Origin: an uncultured Sphingomonas sp.
GTDB taxonomy: Bacteria > Pseudomonadota > Alphaproteobacteria > Sphingomonadales > Sphingomonadaceae
Length of the DNA stretch: 64,000 nucleotides
Reading direction: 5' to 3'
Assembly (NCBI RefSeq): GCF_936927845.1
Contig: NZ_CAKZHV010000067.1
Location: forward strand, 62,001 to 126,000
Shown here: positions 42,081-51,371 of the stretch, piece by piece
How positions within the stretch are numbered: the stretch's first letter is position 1
Layout of the letters: the number at the start of each line of letters is the position of its first letter
Translations under genes and position numbers: made by a program
The notes under the pieces: generated by a model
What the model was told of the DNA's origin: nothing
The model's database searches: none
What the model saw: only the letters and a program-made list of their open reading frames with translations

Positions 42081-43283
42081 ATGACCGATCGGACGATAGT
42101 TGATACGCTGCCGTCTGATCAGGCTTCCGTCGCCGCGCATCCAGGCAACGCGCCGGCGCGCGCAATATCATGGGTGCATATCGGCGACCTCCATCTCGAC
42201 GAAGCCGACGGCTGGGAAAGCCTCGATCGGCTGCGCGCGATCGTCGCGCAGATCGAGGCGCGGCTGCGCGACCGCGTCGACTTCGTCTATCTGCCCGGCG
42301 ACAATGCCAACCACGGCACCCCCGACCAGTATCGCGCGATGGTCGACGCGCTCGCAGGATTGACGCTGCCGTGGCGGGTGATCCCTGGCGATCACGACAT
42401 CGAGCCGGGCGACCTCGCGGCTTACGACGCGATCATCCCCGAGGCGAACCGCCCCGAGCAGGAGGTGATCGCAGCGCACCGCTGCGTATTCCTCGACGTG
42501 GTGTCGGCGGGTGCGGGCGGCCCCGACTTCCGGCTGACGATGCACGACCGCAACCGCATCGCCGAACAGCTCACGCGTGCGGCGGCCGAGGGGCAGACGC
42601 CGCTCGTCTTCATGCACGCCTATCCCGGCGATCTGGCCGCCGACGGCGACGTGGTAGCGCGCACGTTCATCGACGGCGGCGTCGCCTTCGTCGATACCGG
42701 ACACACGCATTACAACGAATTGCTCAACGACGGGCGCGTCATCTACGGCGCGACGCGCTCGACCGGACAGATCGAGGAGGATGGCGGACGCGCCGGTTTC
42801 GCGATCGTCTCGATCTACGATGGCGTGCCGAGCTGGCGCTTCCGCACGCTGGATGCGGCCTGGCCGCACGTGCAGATCGTCGCACCGTGCGACCGCCGCC
42901 TCGTCACGCGACCGGCCGACCACGCGCAGGTGCCGCGCCCCGGACGCGTGACGATCGTGGCGCGGGTCGACGGCGGCGCGGACGACACGGTGGACGAAAC
43001 CGGCGTGACCCTTGAGCATCCAGACACCAGTGTGGCCATGACGCGCGGCGCGGACGGCCTGTGGCGCGGCGACGTGGAACTCCCCGCCGGCATGCACACG
43101 CTGTCCGTCACGAGTGCCGGCGCGATCGACACGATCGACCTGCTGGTGCGCGACGTCGACGCGATCCCCAAGCGCCGGCTGGCGACCTCGCCGGGGCAGG
43201 ATTGCCACGCGATCGGAAGCTGGCCGATCGCCGGGATCGACGGTGCGCAACTCGGCCCCAACAAGAACGGTCGCGGGTGGTGA
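42081..43283 (+). CDS. Calcineurin-like metallophosphoesterase
   Basis: Phosphoesterase of 400 residues. The dimetal motifs are in order: GDLHLDE (D-x-H), LPGDNANHG (GDxxxx), IPGDHD (GNHD-like), FMHAYP (His), and DTGHTHYNE (GHTH). The last 120 residues form a separate beta-rich tail. It has no signal peptide, so it should act in the cytoplasm. It is the first gene of a four-gene plus-strand operon divergent from the Crp/Fnr gene. Given the neighbouring inositol-phosphate pathway it might act on a phosphorylated intermediate, but this is inference. The stop overlaps the next start (GTGA). Confidence 0.86.
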   Translation: MTDRTIVDTLPSDQASVAAHPGNAPARAISWVHIGDLHLDEADGWESLDRLRAIVAQIEARLRDRVDFVYLPGDNANHGTPDQYRAMVDALAGLTLPWRVIPGDHDIEPGDLAAYDAIIPEANRPEQEVIAAHRCVFLDVVSAGAGGPDFRLTMHDRNRIAEQLTRAAAEGQTPLVFMHAYPGDLAADGDVVARTFIDGGVAFVDTGHTHYNELLNDGRVIYGATRSTGQIEEDGGRAGFAIVSIYDGVPSWRFRTLDAAWPHVQIVAPCDRRLVTRPADHAQVPRPGRVTIVARVDGGADDTVDETGVTLEHPDTSVAMTRGADGLWRGDVELPAGMHTLSVTSAGAIDTIDLLVRDVDAIPKRRLATSPGQDCHAIGSWPIAGIDGAQLGPNKNGRGW

Positions 43284-44530
43284 GCGCGGCGGTCGGGGCG
43301 AGCTGGGCGATTGCGGGGCTGTCGACCGCGGCGGTCATCACGCGTCCGATGCGCTGGCCCGAGTGGATCTGGGCGGTCGCGGGCGCGGTGCTGCTGGTGG
43401 TGCTCGGCCTCATGCCGCTGGGCGAAGCCGGCAGCGCTGTCGCCAAGGGGCTCGACGTTTATCTGTTCCTGACCGGCATGATGCTGCTGAGCGAGACCGC
43501 GCGCGAACATGGCGCGTTCGACTGGATCGCCGCCACCGCGGTCAACGCCGCGCACGGATCGCGCCCGAAATTGTTCCTGCTCGTCTACGCGACGGGGGTG
43601 GTGGTCACGACCTTCATGTCGAACGACGCGACCGCGGTGGTGCTGACCCCGGCGGTGTTCGCCGCGGCGAAGAAGGCGAAAGCCGATCCGCTGCCGCTGC
43701 TGTTCGCCTGCGCATTGATCGCCAATGCGGCGAGCTTCGTGCTGCCGATCTCCAACCCCGCCAATCTCGTCCTCTACGGCGGGCAGATGCCGCCGCTGGG
43801 GCAATGGCTGCGCTCGTTCGCGCTGCCCTCGATCGCCTCGATCGCGGTCACGTTTCTGGTGCTGCGCTGGCTCGAGCGGCAGCGGATCGGGGGCGATTGC
43901 GCGCGCGATGTTGCGCGCGACGCGCTGACCACGCCCGGCAAGCTCGCGATTCTCGGCATCGTCGTGACCGCCGCGCTGCTGCTGGTCGTCTCCGCGCTCG
44001 ATCGCGAGCTCGGCCTGCCAACCGCGATCGCCGGGATCACCACCACTCTGGTCGTGTCGGCCGCGGCCAAGGCGTCGCCGCTGCGGCTCGCACGCCAGGT
44101 GTCGTGGGGCGTGTTGCCGCTCGTCGCCGGATTGTTCGTGCTAGTCGAGGCGCTCGACCGTACGGGCGTGATCGCGCAGGTGGCCGCGTGGCTGCGCGCC
44201 GCGTCGGCCGATCCGGTGCGCGCCGCCGCCGCGTCGGGCACGATCCTCGCCTTTGTCAGCAACCTGATGAACAACCTGCCCGCCGGGCTCGTCGCCGCCA
44301 CCGCGATCCAGCAGGCGCACCCGCCGCAGATCGTGACCGATGCGCTGCTGATCGGCGTCGACCTCGGCCCCAACCTCTCGGTCACCGGCTCGCTCGCGAC
44401 GATCCTGTGGCTTCAGGTGATCCGGCGCGAGGGTGAGGACGTGAGCTTCACCGCATTCCTGAAAATCGGCGCAGTGGCGATGCCGCTCGCATTCATCGCC
44501 GCGCTCGGCGCGCGGCTGTTGCTGGGTTGA
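43280..44530 (+). CDS. ArsB/NhaD-superfamily (SLC13-like) anion transporter
   Basis: Membrane carrier of 416 residues with about 11 hydrophobic segments. ArsB-like signatures are VVTTFMSNDATAVVLTPAVFAAAK, a NAASFVLPISNPANLVLYG hairpin and a second-half NLMNNLPAGL with GVDLGPNLSVTGSLATILWL. The ion-transporter superfamily includes arsenite efflux and dicarboxylate carriers. No arsR, arsC or other arsenic gene is near, so the substrate is uncertain. The start is GTG at 43280, inside the phosphoesterase stop. Confidence 0.85.
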   Translation: MSAAVGASWAIAGLSTAAVITRPMRWPEWIWAVAGAVLLVVLGLMPLGEAGSAVAKGLDVYLFLTGMMLLSETAREHGAFDWIAATAVNAAHGSRPKLFLLVYATGVVVTTFMSNDATAVVLTPAVFAAAKKAKADPLPLLFACALIANAASFVLPISNPANLVLYGGQMPPLGQWLRSFALPSIASIAVTFLVLRWLERQRIGGDCARDVARDALTTPGKLAILGIVVTAALLLVVSALDRELGLPTAIAGITTTLVVSAAAKASPLRLARQVSWGVLPLVAGLFVLVEALDRTGVIAQVAAWLRAASADPVRAAAASGTILAFVSNLMNNLPAGLVAATAIQQAHPPQIVTDALLIGVDLGPNLSVTGSLATILWLQVIRREGEDVSFTAFLKIGAVAMPLAFIAALGARLLLG

Positions 44531-44541
44531 GGACCAACACC

Positions 44542-44988
44542 ATGAACGCTGCCTGGGACTTTCCCTTCATTTTCGTCGCCGGCATGTTGCAGGCAGCGGG
44601 CGCGGCGATGGGGGGCGAACTCAACAAATCGCTCGGCAACCCGTGGCTCGCGACCTCCGCGTCCTTCATGCTGGTGCTGTTCGTCACTGCCACGTTGTTC
44701 GCCTGCATGCCCCGCCCGTTACCAAGCGTCGGCGATCTCGCGGCGATGCCGTGGTGGGCCCCGCTCGGCGGGATCGTCGGCGCGGTCGCGGTGTTCGCGG
44801 GCTTCACCTTTATCCAGAAACTGGGCGCGGGCCCGGTCAACGGCGTGACGATCACCGCCAACATCCTCGCCAGCCTCGCGATCGATCATTTCGGACTGCT
44901 GCGGATGGAGCAGCATTCGATGAACCCGATGCGCTTCCTCGGCGCGGCGCTGATGGTCGGCGGCGTGACGCTGATCTCGAAATTCTGA
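44542..44988 (+). CDS. DMT-superfamily YdcZ-like membrane protein
   Basis: Small membrane protein of 148 residues with five hydrophobic segments. It matches the DMT_YdcZ (DUF606) pattern: FIFVAGMLQAAGAAMGGELNKSLGNP, PWWAPLGGIVGAVAVFAG and the closing MNPMRFLGAALMVGGVTLIS. Such proteins often work in pairs and their substrates are unknown. The ATG at 44542 is 11 bases after the previous stop with GAGGACC upstream. It is third gene of the operon. Confidence 0.83.
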   Translation: MNAAWDFPFIFVAGMLQAAGAAMGGELNKSLGNPWLATSASFMLVLFVTATLFACMPRPLPSVGDLAAMPWWAPLGGIVGAVAVFAGFTFIQKLGAGPVNGVTITANILASLAIDHFGLLRMEQHSMNPMRFLGAALMVGGVTLISKF

Positions 44989-45014
44989 ACGTCCTCGAAC
45001 GAACGGACACGATC

Positions 45015-46268
45015 ATGGCGACGACGACGGCATCGATCACCGCGAGCGGTTCGGCACCGCAGCGCTCGGGCCCGGGCAGGACGCTCGACGCGCTCAACTT
45101 CTTCCTCGCCGACGTGCGCGACGGGTTGGGTCCTTATCTGGCGATCTATCTTGTCGCGGTGCGCGGGCCCGCGCACGGCTGGAACGAGGCGACGGTCGGC
45201 ATGGTGCTGACGATCGCGGGGATCGTCGGGCTGCTCGCGCAGACGCCCGCGGGCAGCCTGATCGACAAGAGCCGCAACAAGCCGCGCATCGTCATGCTTG
45301 CGGCATTGCTCGTCACGCTGACCAGCGTGTCACTCCCCTTCGTCCACGGCTTCGCGCTGGTGACCGCGACCCAGTCGATCGCGGCCGCCGCGGGCGCTGT
45401 GTTCGCGCCCGCGATCTCGGGCATCACCTTGGGGCTGGTCGGGCCCAAGCTGTTCGCCAAGCGCGTCGGGCGCAACGAAGCGTTCAATCACGCGGGCAAC
45501 GCGGTGTCGGCGGCACTCGCCGGCGCGCTGGCGTGGAAGTTCGGCCCCGTTGTCGTCTTCTGGCTGATGGGCGCGTTGACCGTCGCCAGCATCGTCAGCG
45601 CCACGCGCATCCGTAACGACGATATCGACAACGCGGTCGCGCGCGGCCTCGACTGCGAGCCCGAAGAGGGCTGCGAGGAGCCGAGCGGGTGGAAGACGCT
45701 GGTCGAGAACAAGCCGCTGCTGATCTTCGCCGTCATTGCCTTTCTGTTCCACCTTGCCAATGCCGCGATGCTGACCTCGGTCAGTCAGTTGCTGGCGAAA
45801 AGCGTTGGCAAGGATCAGGCGACCTCGCTGACCGCGGCGTGCATCGTCGCCGCGCAGCTCGTGATGGTGCCGGTCGCGATCGTCGTCGGGCGCAATACCG
45901 AAAAATGGGGCACGAAGCCGATCTTCCTCGTCGCCTTCGCATTCCTCGCCGCGCGCGGCGCGCTCTACACCTTTTCCGACAACCCCTATTGGCTGGTCGG
46001 CGTCCAGGCGCTCGACGGCGTGGGCGCTGGGATTTTCGGCGCACTGTTCCCGGTCGTGATCGCCGACCTGACCGAAGGGTCTGGCCGCTTCAACGTCAGC
46101 CAGGGCGCGGTCGCGACGACGCAGGGGCTGGGTGCCGCGCTGTCAGCGACGCTCGCGGGGTCGATCATCGTCTGGGCGGGGTATAGTGCGAGTTTCCTGA
46201 CGCTCGCCGCGATCGCGGGCGCGGGGCTGGTGCTGTACGTGGTCGCGATGCCGGAAACGAAGCGATGA
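45015..46268 (+). CDS. MFS transporter
   Basis: Twelve-helix major facilitator of 417 residues. It contains LNFFLADVRDGLGPYLAIYL, the loop 2-3 GSLIDKSRNKPR (motif A-like) and GAGIFGALFPVVIADLT. A cytoplasmic central loop holds an acidic cysteine-bearing stretch (GLDCEPEEGCEEPSG) that might bind metal. The substrate is unknown. It is last in the plus-strand operon with the phosphoesterase and two other carriers, and could export the product of the divergent operon. Confidence 0.88.
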   Translation: MATTTASITASGSAPQRSGPGRTLDALNFFLADVRDGLGPYLAIYLVAVRGPAHGWNEATVGMVLTIAGIVGLLAQTPAGSLIDKSRNKPRIVMLAALLVTLTSVSLPFVHGFALVTATQSIAAAAGAVFAPAISGITLGLVGPKLFAKRVGRNEAFNHAGNAVSAALAGALAWKFGPVVVFWLMGALTVASIVSATRIRNDDIDNAVARGLDCEPEEGCEEPSGWKTLVENKPLLIFAVIAFLFHLANAAMLTSVSQLLAKSVGKDQATSLTAACIVAAQLVMVPVAIVVGRNTEKWGTKPIFLVAFAFLAARGALYTFSDNPYWLVGVQALDGVGAGIFGALFPVVIADLTEGSGRFNVSQGAVATTQGLGAALSATLAGSIIVWAGYSASFLTLAAIAGAGLVLYVVAMPETKR

Positions 46269-46296
46269 GCGCCGCCGCGCCTCGTGCCTCACCGCA

Positions 46297-47526
46297 TCAA
46301 AGATAGCGCATCCACCAATAATCGCTCCGCCGTTTCGCCGCCGCAAAGGCGCGGCACGCGAACCATGACGGTACTGCGACAATCGCGGCGATCACCCAGA
46401 TGCCCCACACCTGAGGCACGCTGACGAGCGCGTCGCCGTGCCCGATCGCGGCACCAATCAGGCGATTTCCGGCGTGCAGCACGTAGAGGTGGAGCAGGTA
46501 GAAGAACAACGGCGCCGACCCGAAGACCGCCAGGATGGCGAGCCATCGTCGCCCGCTCAGTTCGAGCGTCGCGAGCAGCGCTAGCCCGATGCCGAGCGTG
46601 AGCAGCAGGAAATCGGCCGAGGGCGGGTATTTGGTCACGTTGAGGAAGCTCATCACGGTGCGCGGCACGTCCTGACCGGTCACCCATGGATGCGGGTCGC
46701 CATAGCCGTTGATCGAACGCAGGATGACGAAGAGCGCAATCGACGCGGTTGCCGTCAAGCGCAGCAGGCGCCGACGCCGGACCGGATCGGCGTGCCGCGC
46801 GAACCAGGGACCGAGCGCGTAGCCGAACGCGATCACGCCGATCCACGGCAGCACGGGGTAAGACGTCCGCGCGCGGGCGCCCCAAGGCAGATCGATATGA
46901 TCGCGCTGATGGAGCACCGCCCATAAAGCGTGGCCGGGCTGCCCCGCGGCGATCGTGATGCGGTCGAGCAGATTGTGGCCGAGCATCAGCGCGAGCGCGA
47001 GCACGACCAGCCAGCGACGTGGCAGGTGGACCAGTGCGGCCAGCACGATCATCGACAGCCCGATGGCCCAGATGACCTGGAGAAAGATCGTCGGCGGCGT
47101 CGGATCGAACGTCCAGGCGAAATTGACGACGCTCCATTCGAGCACGACGAGAAACAGCCCGCGCTTGAACAGGAATGCCGACGCCGCCGATGCATCGCCG
47201 CTTATGCACCGGCTCAGATCACCCTCGGTCGCTTGACCACGCCCCGCACCGTATAGCCAGGCGGCGAGCCCCGTCAGCAGCACGAAAACGGGTGCGCACA
47301 GGTGCGCCGCCAGCCGCGACGCGAACAGCGCGAGCGACGTGGTCGCGACGTCCATCGGATCGCCGACCTGATGGTCGAGAAAGAAGAATTCGCGCGCATG
47401 GTCGACCAGCATCAGCAGGATCACCATCCCGCGCAGTGCATCGATCGCCTGGATGCGCGTGGCGGGCCGAGCTGAACGCGGCGCAGCAGCATCCGCAGCC
47501 GATGCGCTTGACAGGAACGTTGGCAT
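46297..47526 (-). CDS. DUF1624 (heparan-alpha-glucosaminide acetyltransferase-like) membrane protein
   Basis: Integral membrane protein of 409 residues. The diagnostic N-terminal motif RIQAIDALRGMVILLMLVDHAREFFF is followed by about ten TM segments and the conserved LPWIGVIAFGYALGPWF. The family is related to HGSNAT, which acetylates a sugar amine across a membrane, but the bacterial substrates are unknown. The start at 47526 is only 10 bases from the divergent TonB receptor start, so the promoters overlap the coding regions or one start is further downstream. Confidence 0.85.
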   Translation of the reverse strand: MPTFLSSASAADAAAPRSARPATRIQAIDALRGMVILLMLVDHAREFFFLDHQVGDPMDVATTSLALFASRLAAHLCAPVFVLLTGLAAWLYGAGRGQATEGDLSRCISGDASAASAFLFKRGLFLVVLEWSVVNFAWTFDPTPPTIFLQVIWAIGLSMIVLAALVHLPRRWLVVLALALMLGHNLLDRITIAAGQPGHALWAVLHQRDHIDLPWGARARTSYPVLPWIGVIAFGYALGPWFARHADPVRRRRLLRLTATASIALFVILRSINGYGDPHPWVTGQDVPRTVMSFLNVTKYPPSADFLLLTLGIGLALLATLELSGRRWLAILAVFGSAPLFFYLLHLYVLHAGNRLIGAAIGHGDALVSVPQVWGIWVIAAIVAVPSWFACRAFAAAKRRSDYWWMRYL

Positions 47527-47536
47527 AAGAAAGTGG

Positions 47537-49645
47537 ATGTTACATCATACCATAAAAGGCAACCTCTTGCGCATTCCTGTCACGATTGCGGCGTTCTCGC
47601 TCGCCACTGTTCCCTTCATCGCCGACGCGCAGGAGGTCGTGTCGGCGGCTCCGGAGACGGAGCCGGACGATGCTGACATCGTCGTGCTGGGTACGCGCGC
47701 GGCACCGACCGATCGCACCTTGTCATCGGACGGCGTGACCGACCGCATGTCGCCGTCGAGCCGCTCGATCGAGCGCGACCTGCTGACCGCGTCGGGCGCG
47801 CACCGCCTGTCGGATGCGCTTGAGCTGGTCAGTGGGGTCAGCAATCAGAACAACCGTGGTGGCTTCCTCGACAATTTCGCGATCCGCGGTTTTCTGGGCA
47901 CGCCCGATGGCGGCGCCGAATATTACGTCGACGGCTTTCTCGCCAATCGCGGCATGGGGCCGCCGCGAGATCCCGCCATCGCCGAGCGGATCGAGGTGCT
48001 GAAGGGTCCATCGGGCGCGCTGTTCGGTGACATCGATCCGGGCGGACGCGTCAACATCGTCAGCAAGACGCCGCGCTTCGTGCCCCGCGCCGAGGCGATC
48101 TTCACCCTCGGCTCGTTCGGGACCCGCCGGGTGGAGGCGGACGTAACCGGCCCGCTGTCTTCCACGCTCGCGGCGCGGATCGTCGTCGCGGCCGAGCATA
48201 GCGACGGCTGGCGCGATTTCGTGACGCTCGACCGCACCGTTGTCGCGCCGTCACTCACCTGGGCACCCAGCGACCGCGTGCGGATCACCTATGTCGGCGA
48301 GGTGACCAGGTTCGACGCGCCGTTCGACCGCGGTATTCCCGCGATCGCGGGCGATGCCAATGCGGTGCCGCGCCACCGCTTCTACGGCGAGCCGGGCGAC
48401 GGGCTGACGCGGTTCCGCAACACGCGCCATCAGGTGACCGGGCTGATCGGTCTTGGCGGCGGCTGGAGCGTCAACGCCGGCGCGGCGTATCGCACCGGCA
48501 CGCTCGCAGGCTTCTCATCCGACCACACGATTCTGGTGCAGCTCGACGAGCGCGTGCTGCGGCGTCAGCGCCGTCAACGCGACTATGCGGTCGATGACCT
48601 GTCAGCGCGCGCCGAACTGGCAGGCGAGATCGGCGCGCACCGCGTCGCGATCGGGCTCAAGGGCTACCATCTCGCCTACCGCGACAAATACCTGCGCGTC
48701 AGCCCGACCGCGGCGGCGCCCTATGCGATTGAGGTGGAGAACCCGGTCTACGGCCAGCCGAAACCGACACCGCGGCCCTTCGTCGACAATCGCGAGCGGC
48801 GCTGGGCGGGCACGCTCTACGTGCAGGACATGTGGTCGCTCGGCGACCGGCTGACGTTGCTCGGCGGGCTGCGGCTCGATCCCTACCGTCAGCGATTGCA
48901 CAACCGGCTGACCGGCGTCACCGGCGTGAACAAGGACGCGCCGGTCAACGGGCGCTTCGGGGGGCGGTTTCAGCTAAGCGAGCAGGTCGCGCTGCACGCC
49001 AATTGGGGTGAAAGCTTCCTGCTCAACTCGGGTACCGACCGGCGCGGCAACGGCTTCGATCCCGAGCGCGGCCGCGGCTACGAGGCTGGCGTAACGGTCA
49101 GGACCGCTCGGCTCGACCTGGGCGCGACCTGGTTCGACATCACCAAGAACGGTATCCTGACCAACGATCCGACCGATCCAGGATTTCTGGCACCGGTCGG
49201 TACGCTCACCAGCCGCGGCGTCGAGCTGGACGCGTCGCTGCGGCTAGGTGAGCGCTGGCAGATCGTCGGCAATTATGCCTGGACGCACGCGCGCACCGAC
49301 GATGCCACCTTTGCTACCGACCGTGCGCTTAATGTGCCCGCGCACAGCGGCACGCTGTTTGCGGTCGGCCGCTTCCTCGATGCCGATGCGCGTGGAGCGT
49401 CGGTCAGCGCCGGTATCGGCTATGTCGGGCGTCGCGCGGGCGCGATCGACGCGAGCGGCCTGGTGCTGCCCGCTTATGTGAAGCTGAAGGCGGCCGCCGA
49501 CTATACCTTGTCGGCGACGGTGTCGGTCCGGATCGAGGCCGACAATCTGCTCGACGAACGTTATGCGCAGAGCTCGTACAGCCCGGTGTGGGTCTATCCC
49601 GGTGCGCCCCGCAGCATCCGGGCAGTGCTCAGGACGAGGTGGTGA
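47537..49645 (+). CDS. TonB-dependent siderophore receptor
   Basis: Outer-membrane receptor of about 702 residues, FhuA/FpvA-like. A signal sequence (ends FIADAQ) is followed by a TonB box-like ADIVVLG, the plug with FAIRGFLGTPDGGAEYYVDGF, ERIEVLKGPSGALFGDIDPGGRVNIVSK, and the barrel, ending VYPGAPRSIRAVLRTRW. It should import ferric siderophores. Start choice is open. The ATG at 47537 is listed, but a TTG at 47567 has AAAAGG eight bases upstream and gives a compact signal peptide. The stop abuts the stop of the convergent exporter with no gap. Confidence 0.9.
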   Translation: MLHHTIKGNLLRIPVTIAAFSLATVPFIADAQEVVSAAPETEPDDADIVVLGTRAAPTDRTLSSDGVTDRMSPSSRSIERDLLTASGAHRLSDALELVSGVSNQNNRGGFLDNFAIRGFLGTPDGGAEYYVDGFLANRGMGPPRDPAIAERIEVLKGPSGALFGDIDPGGRVNIVSKTPRFVPRAEAIFTLGSFGTRRVEADVTGPLSSTLAARIVVAAEHSDGWRDFVTLDRTVVAPSLTWAPSDRVRITYVGEVTRFDAPFDRGIPAIAGDANAVPRHRFYGEPGDGLTRFRNTRHQVTGLIGLGGGWSVNAGAAYRTGTLAGFSSDHTILVQLDERVLRRQRRQRDYAVDDLSARAELAGEIGAHRVAIGLKGYHLAYRDKYLRVSPTAAAPYAIEVENPVYGQPKPTPRPFVDNRERRWAGTLYVQDMWSLGDRLTLLGGLRLDPYRQRLHNRLTGVTGVNKDAPVNGRFGGRFQLSEQVALHANWGESFLLNSGTDRRGNGFDPERGRGYEAGVTVRTARLDLGATWFDITKNGILTNDPTDPGFLAPVGTLTSRGVELDASLRLGERWQIVGNYAWTHARTDDATFATDRALNVPAHSGTLFAVGRFLDADARGASVSAGIGYVGRRAGAIDASGLVLPAYVKLKAAADYTLSATVSVRIEADNLLDERYAQSSYSPVWVYPGAPRSIRAVLRTRW

Positions 49646-51184
49646 TCAGGCCCGGCGCGGGCTGGAGCTCGCGTGCTGCCCCGTCGCGGCGCGGTGCCCG
49701 CTCAATTGCGCGCCGGCGTCGGGTGCGAAGCGACGGTTCCAGATCGTCGCGGCGGCCGAGACCGCGGTGACCACGAAGAAGGCGAGCGTGAAATCCACCA
49801 GCTCAGGCCGTGCGTGTCCGGCCGAGCGCATGCCGACGTGGAGCGACGCGGCACCGACGCAAATGCCGAGCGACAGCATCAACTGCTGGAACGTGGCGTA
49901 GAAGCTGGTCGCCGAACTCATCCGTTCAGGCGGTATCTCGTCATAGGCGATCGTGTTGTAGGCCGAGAATTGAAACGACATGAAAAAGCCCGAGGTCATC
50001 AGAACGGCGAAGATCAGCGGCACCGGCCAGTCCGGCCGGAACAGCCCGCACACCGCATAGCCCGCGCTGGCGCCGAGCCCGCCGACGATCAGGCTGCGGC
50101 GGAAGCCCCAGCGGCGCAGCACGCGCGGCGCGAGCCCCTTCATCGCCAGCGATCCGATCGCACCCGCGACCGTGATCGCGCCGCTCGCCGCCGCGGTCAT
50201 GCCGAAACCAAGCTGGAGCATCATCGGCAGCAGGAACGGCTGCGCGCCCTGGGTAATGCGGGTCAGCGATCCGCCGATCACCGACAGGCGAAACGACGGC
50301 ACCGCGAGCAATGTCAGGTCAAGGATCGGCTGCGCATGGCTGCGCGCGTGGCGAATGTAGAGCGCGCCCGCGACAAGGCCGACCGCGATCAGCGCGAGCG
50401 CGGTCGGCAGCTCACCCGTCCGGCTCGTCATCTCGAACCCGAACAGCAGACAGCCGAGCGCGACGCCCGACAGCACGAAACCGGGCAGGTCGAACCGAGC
50501 CGGACGATCCTCGCGGATGTTGCCGATGAACCGCGTAACGAGCACCACGCCGAGCAGCCCGATCGGCAGGTTGAGGTAGAAGATCCATCGCCAGTCGAGA
50601 TAGGTGACGATCGCGCCGCCCACGGGCGGACCGATGATCGGACCGATCAACGCGGGCATGATCAGCCACGACATCGCCGACACCATGTCCTCTTTCGCGA
50701 CGCTGCGCAGCAGCACCAGCCGTCCGATCGGGATCATCATCGCGCCGCCCAGACCCTGCAGGAAGCGCGCCGCCATGATGAACGGCAGCGTCGGTGCGAT
50801 GCCGCACAAGGCCGAGCCCGCGACGAAGATCAGGATTGCGGCGCGGAACACCGTGCGCGAGCCGAACCGGTCGGCGAGGCGTCCGCTCGCCGGGATGAAG
50901 ATTGCCAGCGCGAGCAGGTAGGAGGTCAGCGCCGAGCTCATGCTGGTCGCGGGCACGCCGAAGTCGCGCGCCATCGTCGGCAGCGCGGTCGACAGGATCG
51001 TCGCGTCCATCTGTTCCATGAACAACGCGCAGGCGATGATCAGCGCGGTAACGCGGTAGTTGCGCGGTGTGTGGTCCGCGGCATCGTCCGCCAGTGCGAC
51101 CCGCGCGATCCCGTCCGCGGCGGGCAGGATGCCGTCGCGAACCTCACTGTTGATCGAGGCAAGACCTCGGCGGCGCAATCTCAT
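49646..51184 (-). CDS. DHA2-family MFS multidrug exporter (EmrB/QacA-like)
   Basis: Fourteen-helix drug:proton antiporter of 512 residues. Motif A is FIPASGRLADRFGSRTVF, motif C-like is LIGPIIGPPVGGAIVTYLDWRWIFYLNLPIG, and there is the D1 region MEQMDATILSTALPTMARDF. No EmrA-like adaptor gene is beside it. It may act alone. It ends exactly where the siderophore receptor ends (TGA/TCA abut), so a siderophore export role is conceivable but unproven. Confidence 0.9.
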   Translation of the reverse strand: MRLRRRGLASINSEVRDGILPAADGIARVALADDAADHTPRNYRVTALIIACALFMEQMDATILSTALPTMARDFGVPATSMSSALTSYLLALAIFIPASGRLADRFGSRTVFRAAILIFVAGSALCGIAPTLPFIMAARFLQGLGGAMMIPIGRLVLLRSVAKEDMVSAMSWLIMPALIGPIIGPPVGGAIVTYLDWRWIFYLNLPIGLLGVVLVTRFIGNIREDRPARFDLPGFVLSGVALGCLLFGFEMTSRTGELPTALALIAVGLVAGALYIRHARSHAQPILDLTLLAVPSFRLSVIGGSLTRITQGAQPFLLPMMLQLGFGMTAAASGAITVAGAIGSLAMKGLAPRVLRRWGFRRSLIVGGLGASAGYAVCGLFRPDWPVPLIFAVLMTSGFFMSFQFSAYNTIAYDEIPPERMSSATSFYATFQQLMLSLGICVGAASLHVGMRSAGHARPELVDFTLAFFVVTAVSAAATIWNRRFAPDAGAQLSGHRAATGQHASSSPRRA

Positions 51185-51371
51185 GACGTGATCCCGGATG
51201 CACGGTCTCCCGCGCGGGGCGCGGCGATCACGGGCGCGCGCGGCGGCGCGTGTCGGCGATCTCGACCAATCGGTTGAGCCTCTCCGTTGCCGACGTTCTG
51301 AGCGCCGACGCGCACCCGATGCGCCTCATCGCGCGATTATGCAAATCGCGCACGGGGGTCGGCCGCGCCGA

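Noticed and set aside
43280..44530. Arsenic-resistance operon
   Set aside because: Only one ArsB-like carrier is present. No ArsR, ArsC, ArsH or ArsA is nearby, so the resistance label is not supported.
49673..51277. Plus-strand ORF of 534 codons opposite the DHA2 exporter
   Set aside because: Gln/Arg/His-rich low-complexity translation typical of the reverse of a membrane protein gene.
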